In this document: positions 53,578-62,643 of the stretch, piece by piece
How positions within the stretch are numbered: position 1 is the stretch's first letter
Layout: each line of letters starts with the position of its first letter
NCBI GenBank assembly: GCA_963678485.1
Contig: OY782882.1
Span: 2,480,001 to 2,544,000, forward strand
Length of the DNA stretch: 64,000 nt
From: CALGYY01 sp963678485
GTDB lineage: Bacteria; Bacteroidota; Bacteroidia; Bacteroidales; CAIWKO01
Direction: 5' to 3'
Notes under the pieces: generated by a model
Databases searched by the model: none
Seen by the model: the letters and a program-made list of their open reading frames with translations, nothing else
What the model was told of the DNA's origin: nothing
Program-made: the position numbers and the translations under genes

Positions 53578-54199
53578 ATATTGGTGTGTGTTAAAGTGGG
53601 ATCAAATCGAATGGTTGGGGAGTAAAATTCACCAAGGCCTTAATATCGAAAATGCAAGAAACCTTAAAATGCATTGTCACATTTGATAAGAGCGCAACAA
53701 GATTGATTGTTTATTCTCTTTTAATTCCACCATTTTTCTTGACAAAAATGGTGGAGCCAAAAGTCAAGTCAAAGCCTGCCTGACTGCGTCACGCAGGCAG
53801 GCAAAATGCTATCCCCCCGCTCTCGCCAACGGTCGCAAATCACGCAAGGTAGTGCCGAAAACGACAATTGATGGCAGTTCTTAAATGTGATAATAAACTT
53901 CATTTCACTAATTGGATTTTCCTTTTGTCGTTTTCGACAGAGCCGACAGCGAAGAAGCTGCTGTCTGGCCCCTTGCGGATTTGCGTACCGTTGACGATTC
54001 ACAGCTAACCCACGCCCGCTTGCTTTGACAGGCCCACGCACACGCTTTGAACTAAGGTACTACAAAACTTCAAGGCACAAAATGATTATGGGTGGGCAAA
54101 TTGAAGGAACTTTTTTATATTTTCCAATAATGAAAAATTTTGAAAGTATAAATATATTAATCTTGGATGTATGATAATTTTTATAAACATTAGTGATTA
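53578..54199. other. Gene-free region holding repeat copy 2 and the IS left flank
   Basis: No supportable gene. It contains repeat copy 2 (53688-54051) and ~150 bp of AT-rich DNA up to the IS982 left end; a minus-strand frame at 54060-54320 is AT-rich chance coding and overlaps the IS end. Confidence 0.6.
53688..54051 (+). repeat. ~340-bp structured dispersed repeat, copy 2
   Basis: Same elements and orientation as copy 1 (44315-44651). It differs by scattered substitutions and by a ~28-bp GC-rich insertion at ~53775-53803 (CTGCG/CGCAG within GCCTGC/GCAGGC) after AAAGTCAAGTCAAA. The GACAGC/GCTGTC hairpin keeps its arms while its loop changes. Confidence 0.8.
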
Positions 54200-55257
54200 A
54201 TGCGAATCCAGAGTTAAAACTTAAAAAACAAGTAGTTACTAACAATAAAGATGTTAATAAATTATATGAAATAAATATTGCCAAGTCATTGGAAATCAAT
54301 ATCTTAGATGATAATTCCACTTAAAATCATAAGATATGATTCCCAAAGACAAGGCTTACAAATTAATACAAATTTATTGTCATGTGTGCGATAAATTTGA
54401 TAAAGATTTTCAATACACCGTACAGCGCTTCAGTAATAACGATAGACCGGAGTTTACAGATCAAGAAATTATGACGATTTATTTATTTGTAGTTAGCCAG
54501 GAGAAAAGATTTCAGGTAAGGCAAATCCATGCATTTGCACAGGAATACTTGACTTCATGGTTCCCAAAGTTGCCTAATTACAAGGCTTTTAATAATCGTC
54601 TTAACCGATTAGTAGAACCTTTTCGGTTGCTTGGGGAATCTTTAGTCAAGGAAAACAGACCAGCGGATTGCGATGAAAATATTAGTTTGCTTGATTCAAT
54701 GCCTGTTATCACCTGTTCCGGAAAACGTAAAGGCAAAGTTGCACCGGAACTTACAGACAAAGGATTTTGCTCAACTAAGTCGTTATATTTTTATGGTCTC
54801 CGCATACACTCGCTTGGATTCCGCCGGCTTAAAAAAATGCCATTTCCTGAACAAATGCTCATTTCACATGCATCTGAAAACGACCTGAATGTTTTCCGGA
54901 ACTACTGGAGTAACATTGAAAACAGAACTTTTTTTGGCGACAAAATTTACTACAATGTTGACTACTTTCATCGTCTGGAACAAACACAAAATTCAATAAT
55001 GTTAACTCCCGTAAAGGCAGTAAAAAATCAATCAGAAACAGAAAAGCAATTTAATAAAGCAGCTGATGATCTTTTCTCACGCGCTGTATCCAGCGTCAGG
55101 CAGCCTATTGAAGCATTCTTTAATTGGTTAATTGAAAAAACAGATATTCAAAGAGCAAGTAAAACAAGATCCGCCAAAGGCCTACTTATCCATGTGTTTG
55201 GCAAGCTGGCCGCCGCATTCATTGCATTAATATTTTAACTCTGGATTCGCATGATTA
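54195..55257 (+). mobile_element. IS982-family insertion sequence with 5-bp target duplication
   Basis: The element spans 54200-55252 (1053 bp). Its ends are perfect 20-bp inverted repeats (ATGCGAATCCAGAGTTAAAA at 54200-54219, inverse at 55233-55252), flanked by GATTA on both sides (54195-54199, 55253-55257). The transposase gene is intact and its stop codon lies inside the right repeat, so the copy may be active. Confidence 0.93.
54336..55238 (+). CDS. IS982-family transposase
   Basis: This 300-residue transposase has the DDE residues in family positions: Asp in SLLDSMPVITC, Asp in FFGDKIYYN, and Glu in VRQPIEAFFNWLIEKTDIQ. The N-terminal part (FSNNDRPEFTDQEIMTIYLFV) is the family DNA-binding region, and KGFCSTKSLYFYGLRIHSLGF is a conserved block. 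It moves the element between 54200 and 55252 by cut-and-paste or replicative strand transfer. No frameshift or stop is seen. Confidence 0.93.
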   Translation: MIPKDKAYKLIQIYCHVCDKFDKDFQYTVQRFSNNDRPEFTDQEIMTIYLFVVSQEKRFQVRQIHAFAQEYLTSWFPKLPNYKAFNNRLNRLVEPFRLLGESLVKENRPADCDENISLLDSMPVITCSGKRKGKVAPELTDKGFCSTKSLYFYGLRIHSLGFRRLKKMPFPEQMLISHASENDLNVFRNYWSNIENRTFFGDKIYYNVDYFHRLEQTQNSIMLTPVKAVKNQSETEKQFNKAADDLFSRAVSSVRQPIEAFFNWLIEKTDIQRASKTRSAKGLLIHVFGKLAAAFIALIF

Positions 55258-55583
55258 AAGACCATCATTCGTATTGATTCGTTTCATTTGTAGTGGAAAA
55301 AGACGTTGAGTATTTTATCGTTTTCTATAAAAATAGTTGTCTCCTCAACTTTTCCGCTTGATCCTTAATGGATTATAGTAGCGTTGGGTTTACTTTATTC
55401 GTGAGCCTTGGTTTTTAAAAGCCGAAGGCGAATTAAAAGCCTTAGGCGAACAATCCCGCCAATGGCGGAGGGTATAATACCCCGCCCTTCTAGGGCGGAA
55501 TTTTGGGGCTGGGGCTTGCCCCGGGGTGCATACCCGTGATTTATATGCAGTTCTAGAAAGCAGTTAAACGAAAATACTGTTTT
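55258..55583. other. Gene-free region with hairpins and a 26-bp repeat
   Basis: It contains CTCCTCAACTTTTCC (55341-55355, shared with 44868), a 26-bp repeat (55394-55419, shared with 36157), a duplicated AAAAGCC-xx-AGGCGAA unit (~55417-55451) and several GC-rich hairpins (CCGCCA/TGGCGG, CCGCCCT/AGGGCGG, GGGGC/GCCCC). No protein gene. Confidence 0.6.
55394..55419 (+). repeat. 26-bp dispersed repeat, copy 2
   Basis: It matches 36157-36182 with three mismatches and continues into the hairpin-rich stretch. Confidence 0.5.
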
Positions 55584-56327
55584 CTAAAATGTAAATCCAA
55601 ACACGAGAAAGATATTTTGTTTTTGTGGATTGGTGATGAGAGCCGCTTGTATGGGTAAGGAGAAAGAGTCAGTAATTTTGATATTCTTTTTTGCACTGAT
55701 TCCTGCATTCACAATACCTGCTTTACTTCCATAAAAACCTTCCATGGGAGTTACGCCAATGAACAGACTTATGTTACGAATCGTATATCCTAATTCAAAA
55801 TATGTTGAATAGGCGTTTTTGTAGGTATATGTGGTGTCGCTGAGAACAGTATCTACAATCATTTTATCAGGCAGGCGATCGGCGCCCCAGAACATGGAGG
55901 CAGCGGTTACTTTTATTGGGAATTTCGCCGGACCTTCATATGTCAGCATACCTTCCAGCAGATGTCCGGTGCTGGCGTTTTTGCAATCGAAGAAATGATT
56001 GTTGGCCAGCGATTCATTCATTACGAAATAATCAGTCGCAGTAATTGAAAAGCCCTTATAACCGTATGCGGCGTAAAGATCAACTTCAGCATAATCGCCG
56101 GTTACGCTATATGAACCCCAGGCTCCGACCTTAAGGCCGAATTTAGGGGCATACACAAAATACGGCTGAATATTGGGGTTTTTGCTGATACATTGTCCGC
56201 GCCATACAAAGCGGCTCATCAGGTCAACACCAAGATCAAAGGGGAGTTTCTTCTTTTCTGCGGGTTCCTGTGCTATTGCAGCAGAGCATAACAGCAGCAG
56301 GCATGTGATTGTAATAATTCGTTTCAT
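55584..56327 (-). CDS. Exported outer-membrane beta-barrel protein (TorF-like porin)
   Basis: This 247-residue protein has a signal peptide (ITITCLLLLCSAAIAQ). The mature protein has alternating strands with DLGVDLMSRFVWRGQ near the N-terminus, which resembles the DxxSxxxxRG start of TorF-type putative porins, and many aromatic-bounded strands (ADLYAAYGYKGFSITATDYF, STYFELGYTIRNISLFIG) up to the C-terminal aromatic residue (FGFTF). I infer an outer-membrane barrel; transport function is unknown. It lies downstream of a pseudouridine synthase gene in the same direction, 13 bp away. Confidence 0.75.
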   Translation of the reverse strand: MKRIITITCLLLLCSAAIAQEPAEKKKLPFDLGVDLMSRFVWRGQCISKNPNIQPYFVYAPKFGLKVGAWGSYSVTGDYAEVDLYAAYGYKGFSITATDYFVMNESLANNHFFDCKNASTGHLLEGMLTYEGPAKFPIKVTAASMFWGADRLPDKMIVDTVLSDTTYTYKNAYSTYFELGYTIRNISLFIGVTPMEGFYGSKAGIVNAGISAKKNIKITDSFSLPIQAALITNPQKQNIFLVFGFTF

Positions 56328-56340
56328 GCGGGTTTAATTT

Positions 56341-57357
56341 TTATTGTACTCTTCTGAGAATGTTGATTTCTGTAAGGGTTAAATGGCGCCATTTTCCGCG
56401 GGGCAGATCTTTTTTTGTAAGATTTGCCAATACTGTGCGATCGAGTTTTACCACTTCATAGTCAAACTTTTCGAACATGCGGCGGACGATACGGTTACGG
56501 CCAGAATGAATCTCAATTCCAACGCGGGTTTTATCTTCGCCATTTTCAGCGTAAGCGATTGCATCGGGAGCAATAAATCCATCCTCAAGCTCAACACCGT
56601 CCGACAAGGCTACAAGATCATTGCGGGATAAGGGCTTGTTTAATTCAACCTGATAAACCTTTTTTACTTTATGCCTTGGATGCGTAAGTTTCTTTGCCAA
56701 ATCGCCATCATTGGTCAGAAGTAAGAGTCCCGTAGTGTTGCGGTCTAGACGGCCAACAGGATATATGCGTTCAACGCAAGCGTTTTTAACAAGTTCCATA
56801 ACAGTCCTTCGGTTTTGTGGATCTTCCACCGTACACAGGAAACCTTTAGGTTTGTTGAGGAGCACGTATCTCAGGGTTTCACCTTTTAATTTTTGTTGAT
56901 TGTATTGCACTACATCTCCGGGCATAATCTTAGTGCCCAGTTCAGTGACAGGTTTTCCATTCACTTTAATGACGCCACTTTCGATGAGTTTATCAGCATC
57001 ACGTCTTGAGCAAATGCCAGCATTGGCAATATATTTATTCAGGCGGATAGCGCGCTCACTAGGGTGGAGACTATTGCGTTGGTCTTCCCGTTGAAAGGTC
57101 TTATTGGTTGTAGGTTTCTTCGATGCACTGTTTTTTCTGGTCGTTGGTCTGTTGGTGCGTCGTTCTCTTGGAGCTTCGGTCGGTTCCTTCGTTTTCCTTG
57201 TTGCTGGTTTAAGGATGAGAATTTTTTTACCACGTGGTTTGCCGCGACCATCGTCTTCTGTATTCTTTTGTATTTCCGCCTTTTTGCGAAGGACAGGTTT
57301 TTCTTTGCGTTGTGGCGATCCGGTGCTTCGGGTCGGCTTTTTCTCTGAGGGTTTCAT
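56341..57357 (-). CDS. rluB: RsuA/RluB-family rRNA pseudouridine synthase
   Basis: From ATG 57357 (MKPSEKKPTRSTG) the product has 338 residues; the frame to 57423 adds residues overlapping yraN. A basic, disordered N-terminal extension (~1-105) precedes an S4 RNA-binding domain (IRLNKYIANAGICSRRDADKLIESGVIKVNG) and the catalytic domain with Asp in YPVGRLDRNTTGLLLLTNDG. It isomerises a uridine in rRNA, probably 23S helix 89 if RluB; the family member is inferred. The basic tail is common in Bacteroidota homologues. Confidence 0.88.
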   Translation of the reverse strand: MKPSEKKPTRSTGSPQRKEKPVLRKKAEIQKNTEDDGRGKPRGKKILILKPATRKTKEPTEAPRERRTNRPTTRKNSASKKPTTNKTFQREDQRNSLHPSERAIRLNKYIANAGICSRRDADKLIESGVIKVNGKPVTELGTKIMPGDVVQYNQQKLKGETLRYVLLNKPKGFLCTVEDPQNRRTVMELVKNACVERIYPVGRLDRNTTGLLLLTNDGDLAKKLTHPRHKVKKVYQVELNKPLSRNDLVALSDGVELEDGFIAPDAIAYAENGEDKTRVGIEIHSGRNRIVRRMFEKFDYEVVKLDRTVLANLTKKDLPRGKWRHLTLTEINILRRVQ

Positions 57358-57364
57358 CAATTTA

Positions 57365-57727
57365 TTATAAAGTTGGATAGAATGCATCGGGGATATGATG
57401 AATCTCACATTTTCCTTTTCCAATAATCAGGGAAATGATGTCGAATCTCACCTCTAATTCTAATGCATTCATATTAATATAGGCATCAGCTGCCTTTACG
57501 ATTATTCTTCTTTTCTTAGCGTTTACAGCGGCTTCAGGTTCTCCAAAATACGAGCTACGCCTTGTTTTAACTTCAACTACAACCAGAATGTTTCCATCTT
57601 TAGCGATAATATCTAATTCGTGATTACCGCATCTCCAGTTGGTTTCGAGTATTTCGTAGCCAAGGGAACGTAAAAACTCCCGTGCACGCTCTTCGCCCTC
57701 GCGGCCAAGTTCGTGATTATCTGCCAT
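57365..57727 (-). CDS. yraN: YraN/UPF0102 family protein
   Basis: This 120-residue protein shows the family's PD-(D/E)XK-like core: GREGEERAREFLRSLGYEILETNWR, then NHELDIIAKDGNILVVVEVKTRRS (D...E-x-K) and VNAKKRRIIVKAADAYI. The function in cells is not established; a nucleic-acid role is suspected. It precedes the pseudouridine synthase gene in one operon (8-bp gap). Confidence 0.93.
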   Translation of the reverse strand: MADNHELGREGEERAREFLRSLGYEILETNWRCGNHELDIIAKDGNILVVVEVKTRRSSYFGEPEAAVNAKKRRIIVKAADAYINMNALELEVRFDIISLIIGKGKCEIHHIPDAFYPTL

Positions 57728-57872
57728 TTTGTTTTTTTTGCAAAGATATAGTGAAAATGCGAGTTTAAGGCTTTTTCTATCAAAAACCCTGTGATGCTTG
57801 CAATTCGTCGCTATTTTTGGGCAACCTATCTGTAAAAAAACACGTCTTAACCAATATATATGTTAATTTTTT

Positions 57873-57902
57873 TTTGTTACATACTCATTATTAGTATTTT
57901 TG
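57873..57902 (+). promoter_or_regulatory. Bacteroidota promoter (TTTG / TATTTTTG, 18-bp spacing)
   Basis: The -33 TTTG (57873-57876) and the -7 TATTTTTG (57895-57902) have the expected spacing and lie 23 bp before the GTG start of the CHU_C protein. This is the best promoter in the window. Confidence 0.7.
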
Positions 57903-57924
57903 TGCAATTAATAAATATGAATTA

Positions 57925-60522
57925 GTGAAATACTTCATAAAAACCGGCACTCGGAAATTAATCCTTGCCTGCTTCATGCAGATAGCCATACTGCCGTCAT
58001 TTGCTCAGCTAACGGTGAATACCTCTTTTACACCTACTCAGCTTGTACAAAATGTTTTGGTTGGTGCTGGAGTTACGGTAAGCAATGTAACTTATGCAGG
58101 CATGAGTGGCTCCATTGGATCATTCACCACTGGTGCGTCTCCCACTAATCTTGGATTTGCAGATGGAATTATTATGTCCACCGGGCTTGTTAACGGTTCC
58201 CCGGCAATCGGTTCTCCGGTTTCGAATTTTGCATCGAATATCAACAGTGGGTTGACGGATGCAGATCTACAAGCCTTGATTCCGACATACACGGTAATGG
58301 ATGCTTCCGTATTGCAGTTTGATTTTGTTCCATTATCCGATACTATTAAATTCAAATATGTTTTCGGTTCTGAAGAATATCCTGAATTTGTGGGTAGTTC
58401 TTTTAATGATGTATTTGGCTTCTTTGTTTCAGGGCCTAATCCTGCAGGAGGTTCGTACTCAAGTAAGAATATTGCTTTATTGCCTAACTCTACAACTCCT
58501 GTAACTATTGATAATGTAAATGATGGCAACAACGCAATTTACTATGTTGATAATGAAGGACTAAATGGGCAGACCATTGTTTACGATGGTTTTACTAAAG
58601 TTTTAACAGCATGGTGTCTTGTTGTTCCTTGTGTTCAGTATCACATAAAATTAGCTGTTGGTGATTGTGGTGATCAATCCTTTGATTCAGGCGTGTTTTT
58701 GAAAAAGAATTCCTTTTCGGGAGGCGCTGTCACTGTTACTCAATATCCCACCGTTCCTACCGTTGGGAATAATGCCATTGAAGGATGTAATGATATTACG
58801 GTTCATTTTACCCTTCAATCAGCACAATCTAGCAATTATCCAATTTCTTACGGAATTTCAGGCACTGCAACCAATGGTGTAGATTATACAACTATTTCCA
58901 ATTCAGTAATGATTCCTGCAGGACAAACTTCTGCAGATGTAGTCATACATCCTTTGGTCGATGGTATTACCGAAGGAACAGAAACCGTTATCCTTACAGT
59001 GCAAACAAGTATTTGCGGAAACACCACAGATGTAGTCGTGAATATACAGGATAATACTCCTTTAGTGCTGAATACCGCGAATGATACCACTATTTGCGGA
59101 GGTCAGGCATACCTTTGGGCTTCAACAGCTGGTGGAATCACACCATATACATATGCCTGGAATAATGGATTGGGTAGTGGAACGTCCTACACTGTGACAC
59201 CTACAAGTACCACCAACTACATGGTCACCGTTACTGATGCTTGTGCAAATACTGTCACAGAAAGCATTCTTGTAAATGCGGGTGTTGGAATGGCTGAAGC
59301 GGGAAATGATATCACCCTTTGTGCCGGACAAACAACAACTCTTGTAGCATCCGGAGGTACCGCATATGTTTGGAGTAATGGTCCGCAAAGTGCCATTAAT
59401 CCAGTAACGCCCACATCAACCACGACTTACTTCGTAACCGCAACGGGCACTTGCTCGGGTTATGATTCTGTAACTGTTTTTGTGAACCCTCTTCCAACAA
59501 TTACTGCGACGGGGAGTCTGGGAAATATTTTGATGGGAGAGCCAGTAACCTTAACCGCCAGCGGCGGCAATACATACATGTGGAGTGGAAATCCATATGA
59601 TGCATCCTTGAACGGACAAGCTAATTCTGCATCACCTATTGTAACCCCTGTATTTACTACCGTTTATACGGTTGTGGGTACAGATGTAAATGGATGTACA
59701 GGAACAGCTTCAGTAATAGTAATCGTCACCCCTGTATTCCCTGAAGTAAATTTCTTTGCAAATCCCATAAGTGGTTGCGAACCTTTATTGGTACAGTTTA
59801 CAGACAGTACCATTAAAGCAGCACCGGGTGCAAGTTACCACTGGGATTTTGGAAATGGCACCACCAGCGATATGAAAAATCCTATGGCATTATATACTGA
59901 TAATGGTCTTTATGATGTATCACTTACCGTTTTAAATCCCGGCGGATATGGTATGACATTAAATGCTCCCGCTTATGTTGAGGTCTTTCCAAAACCAGTG
60001 GCTATTATGCAGGTGCTTCCTAACCGGCAGGTGACGATACTTGAAAACACCTTGGGGTTTTTCGATCAGAGTATTGGCAACCCGGTACAATGGAGCTGGA
60101 ACTTTGGAGATGGCGGGACTTCCGATCAATCCCATTTGTATTATACTTATGCTGATACCGGAACCTATGAAGTCGAGTTTGCTATTATGAACGAATATGG
60201 CTGTACTGATACTACCTATACTTCGGTCACAGTGCGCCCCGAATCATATTTATTTGTTCCTAATGCGTTTACTCCGAATGGTGACGGGAAAAATGATGTG
60301 TTTTACTTACAAGGTCAAGGAATTTTGGAAGGAACGTATTTCATTCGGATTTTTGATCGTTGGGGCGAAGAGATTTTCTTTAGTAATAACACAGAGAACT
60401 CTTGGGATGGAACATACAAAGGAAAACCTGCTCCACTCGGCGCCTATATTTATTACATAGAGTTTCTCGATTTTGAACATCACATTCATACGCTTAAAGG
60501 TTCAGTAGAAATATATCGATAG
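57925..60522 (+). CDS. Choice-of-anchor L / PKD protein with gliding-motility (CHU_C) C-terminus
   Basis: This 865-residue protein starts at GTG, with a signal peptide (LILACFMQIAILPSFAQ). An N-terminal choice-of-anchor L domain (~30-265; FVFGSEEY-like KYVFGSEEYPEFV, DVFGFFVSG, YDGFTKVLTAWC) is followed by a Calx-beta-like domain (GTATNGVDYTTI), Ig-like tandem segments, two PKD domains (YHWDFGNGTTSD, WSWNFGDGGTSD) and a C-terminal CHU_C/T9SS-type domain (VPNAFTPNGDGKNDVFY ... IFDRWGEEIF). It is probably exported by T9SS and displayed on the surface as an adhesin. Only one such gene is present. Confidence 0.9.
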   Translation: MKYFIKTGTRKLILACFMQIAILPSFAQLTVNTSFTPTQLVQNVLVGAGVTVSNVTYAGMSGSIGSFTTGASPTNLGFADGIIMSTGLVNGSPAIGSPVSNFASNINSGLTDADLQALIPTYTVMDASVLQFDFVPLSDTIKFKYVFGSEEYPEFVGSSFNDVFGFFVSGPNPAGGSYSSKNIALLPNSTTPVTIDNVNDGNNAIYYVDNEGLNGQTIVYDGFTKVLTAWCLVVPCVQYHIKLAVGDCGDQSFDSGVFLKKNSFSGGAVTVTQYPTVPTVGNNAIEGCNDITVHFTLQSAQSSNYPISYGISGTATNGVDYTTISNSVMIPAGQTSADVVIHPLVDGITEGTETVILTVQTSICGNTTDVVVNIQDNTPLVLNTANDTTICGGQAYLWASTAGGITPYTYAWNNGLGSGTSYTVTPTSTTNYMVTVTDACANTVTESILVNAGVGMAEAGNDITLCAGQTTTLVASGGTAYVWSNGPQSAINPVTPTSTTTYFVTATGTCSGYDSVTVFVNPLPTITATGSLGNILMGEPVTLTASGGNTYMWSGNPYDASLNGQANSASPIVTPVFTTVYTVVGTDVNGCTGTASVIVIVTPVFPEVNFFANPISGCEPLLVQFTDSTIKAAPGASYHWDFGNGTTSDMKNPMALYTDNGLYDVSLTVLNPGGYGMTLNAPAYVEVFPKPVAIMQVLPNRQVTILENTLGFFDQSIGNPVQWSWNFGDGGTSDQSHLYYTYADTGTYEVEFAIMNEYGCTDTTYTSVTVRPESYLFVPNAFTPNGDGKNDVFYLQGQGILEGTYFIRIFDRWGEEIFFSNNTENSWDGTYKGKPAPLGAYIYYIEFLDFEHHIHTLKGSVEIYR

Positions 60523-60546
60523 CTTCATTTTCTTATAAAGATATTT

Positions 60547-60582
60547 ATGCCCACAATGCACTGTGCAATGTGGGCATTTTTT
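60547..60582 (+). terminator. Intrinsic terminator of the CHU_C gene
   Basis: ATGCCCAC and GTGGGCAT arms with an inner TGCA/TGCA pairing are followed by T6. It ends just before the gap promoter. Confidence 0.85.
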
Positions 60583-60583
60583 G

Positions 60584-60591
60584 TACCTTTG
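60584..60591 (+). promoter_or_regulatory. -7 box (TACCTTTG) of the GAPDH gene
   Basis: TAnnTTTG match 26 bp before the ATG at 60618. The upstream terminator T-run overlaps the position where the -33 element is expected. Confidence 0.55.
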
Positions 60592-60617
60592 CCGCACAAA
60601 CATTTAATAACACAAGT

Positions 60618-61622
60618 ATGGCAAAGATAAAAGTCGCTATCAATGGATTCGGTCGTATTGGCCGTTTGACATTTAGGGCGTTGATGGCTTATGAGAACAT
60701 CGAAATTGTTGCGTTGAACGATTTAACGGATGCTAAGACACTAGCCCATTTACTGAAGTATGATTCAGTTCATGGTAAATATCCAGGCGAAGTAAGTGCT
60801 GCTGAAGACGGAATAGTAGTCGATGGCAAAAAGTATAAAGTATTTGCAGAGAAGGATCCAGCGGCATTGCCATGGAAAGACCTTGGAGTACAAGTAGTGG
60901 TTGAGGCAACCGGTGTGTTCCGTAAACGCGAAAAACTTCAGAAGCATTTGGATGCAGGTGCTAAGAAGATTGTCCTTACAGTTCCCGCTGATACGAAAGA
61001 TGATGTTGACCGCACTATTGTTTTGGGTGTAAATAATCAGGACCTTAAAACTACAGATCAAATTCTCAGCAATGCTTCCTGCACTACCAATTGCCTCGCT
61101 CCTGTTGCAAAGGTATTGAATGATCATTTTGGGATTAAACGTGGTTTGATGAATACCATTCACTCATACACTAATGATCAAATCATTCTTGATGCTCCGC
61201 ATAAGGATCTTCGCAGGGCACGAGCAGCAGCACTTTCAATTATTCCAACCAGTACTGGTGCTGCCAAAGCAATTGGCTTGGTGATTCCTGAATTAGCAGG
61301 AAAACTTGATGGTCTTTCAATGCGTGTTCCTACTCCAGACGGTTCCGTGGTTGATTTGACTGTTGAGCTAAATAAAAATGTCACTAAGGAAGAAATCAAC
61401 GAAGCCATTAAACAAGCATCAGAAGGACCAATGAAAGGTATCCTTGAATATTGCACTGATCCTATTGTAAGTGTTGATATCGTTGGCAATCCACACTCCT
61501 CCATTTTCGATTCCAAGCTTACTCAGGTTATGGATGGCAATTTTGTAAAGGTCATTGCTTGGTATGATAATGAATTCGGATACTCACAGCGTGTTGCTCA
61601 ATTGGTGAGCATGCTTGGATAA
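60618..61622 (+). CDS. gapA: Glyceraldehyde-3-phosphate dehydrogenase, type I
   Basis: From ATG 60618 (MAKIKVAINGFGRIGR) the product has 334 residues; the frame upstream overlaps the terminator and is not used. It oxidises and phosphorylates glyceraldehyde 3-phosphate with NAD. The dinucleotide motif INGFGRIGR, the catalytic Cys in SNASCTTNCLAPVAKVL, TGAAKAIGLVIPEL and WYDNEFGYSQRV are all present. It is a central glycolytic enzyme in its own transcription unit. Confidence 0.97.
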   Translation: MAKIKVAINGFGRIGRLTFRALMAYENIEIVALNDLTDAKTLAHLLKYDSVHGKYPGEVSAAEDGIVVDGKKYKVFAEKDPAALPWKDLGVQVVVEATGVFRKREKLQKHLDAGAKKIVLTVPADTKDDVDRTIVLGVNNQDLKTTDQILSNASCTTNCLAPVAKVLNDHFGIKRGLMNTIHSYTNDQIILDAPHKDLRRARAAALSIIPTSTGAAKAIGLVIPELAGKLDGLSMRVPTPDGSVVDLTVELNKNVTKEEINEAIKQASEGPMKGILEYCTDPIVSVDIVGNPHSSIFDSKLTQVMDGNFVKVIAWYDNEFGYSQRVAQLVSMLG

Positions 61623-61641
61623 TCTGTTATCAATAAAATGT

Positions 61642-61673
61642 AAAAGGCCGCCAATGTTGGTGGCCTTTTTTTT
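61642..61673 (+). terminator. Intrinsic terminator of gapA
   Basis: AAGGCC-x-CCAA and TTGG-x-GGCCTT arms are followed by T8. Confidence 0.9.
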
Positions 61674-61744
61674 ATGAAATGAAGTGGTAGATTGGAAGCA
61701 AGCCGCAGTGTAGCAATATAACATGGATCAAATGCAGAGAAAAA

Positions 61745-62638
61745 TCATCCTGCCCAATTCTCCCTGTCCAAACTGCGATAATTAATAGCTTCTGCGAGAT
61801 GATCGGTGCGAATATCAGGGCTGGCATCAAGGTCGGCAATGGTACGCGCCACTTTCAAAATCCGGTCATAGGCACGTGCAGACAGCGACAACCGCTCCAT
61901 TGCGGTCTTTAGCAGTGTTTGTCCTTCATCGCTGATTACACAGATCTCCTGCAACATCCGGGTCGACATCTGTGCATTACAATATACGCCTTTTTTTGAG
62001 GCAAAGCGCTCTTCCTGTATCTTTCGTGCCTGAACCACACGTTCTCTTACAAGCTCGCTTCGTTCCGAACTGGTTGCTCTGCTTAGTTCACGAAATGGCA
62101 CAGGTGTAACTTCCACATGTATGTCGATGCGGTCGAGCAATGGACCTGAAACTTTGTTGAGATATTTCTGAACATTACCGGGACCGCATACACATTCCTT
62201 TTCAGGATGATTATAATAGCCGCACGGACAGGGATTCATCGCAGCAACTAACATAAAGCTTGCAGGATACTCTACACTGAATTTTGCGCGGGAAATGGTC
62301 ACTGTGCGGTCTTCGAGTGGCTGGCGCAGGACCTCAAGCACAGTACGTTTGAATTCGGGCAGTTCATCCAAAAATAATACGCCATTGTGTGCCAGAGAAA
62401 TTTCGCCGGGTTGCGGATATTGCCCGCCACCAACGAGTGCCACATCGCTGATCGTATGATGAGGAGAGCGAAAGGGTCGCACCGAGATTAATGATGATTC
62501 CCGTGCAAGCTTGCCAGCCACCGAATGTATCTTCGTTGTTTCAAGCGCTTCGTGCAGGTTTAAGGGAGGAAGAATTGAAGGCAATCGCTTTGCTAACATT
62601 GTTTTTCCGGCACCCGGAGGTCCAATAAAAATAAAGAT
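61745..62638 (-). pseudogene. yifB: YifB/ComM-type Mg-chelatase-like ATPase, 5'-truncated
   Basis: The minus-strand frame matches the second half of YifB: GPPGAGKTMLAKRLPSILPPL (Walker A), then FRSPHHTISDVALVGGG, GEISLAHNGVLFLDELPEF (Walker B), NPCPCGYYNHPEKECVC and LDRIDIHVEV. Full-length YifB has ~510 residues; here the first ~210 are absent. Homology begins just before the Walker A motif (PIFIFIGPPG) and a TGA precedes it in frame, so the gene is cut and probably non-functional. The break is adjacent to a perfect palindrome (62644-62667). YifB aids integration of foreign DNA during transformation in species studied. Confidence 0.88.
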
Positions 62639-62643
62639 GGGTC

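Noticed and set aside
54060..54320. Minus-strand 86-codon hydrophobic frame
   Set aside because: It crosses the IS982 left end and is explained by AT-rich DNA.
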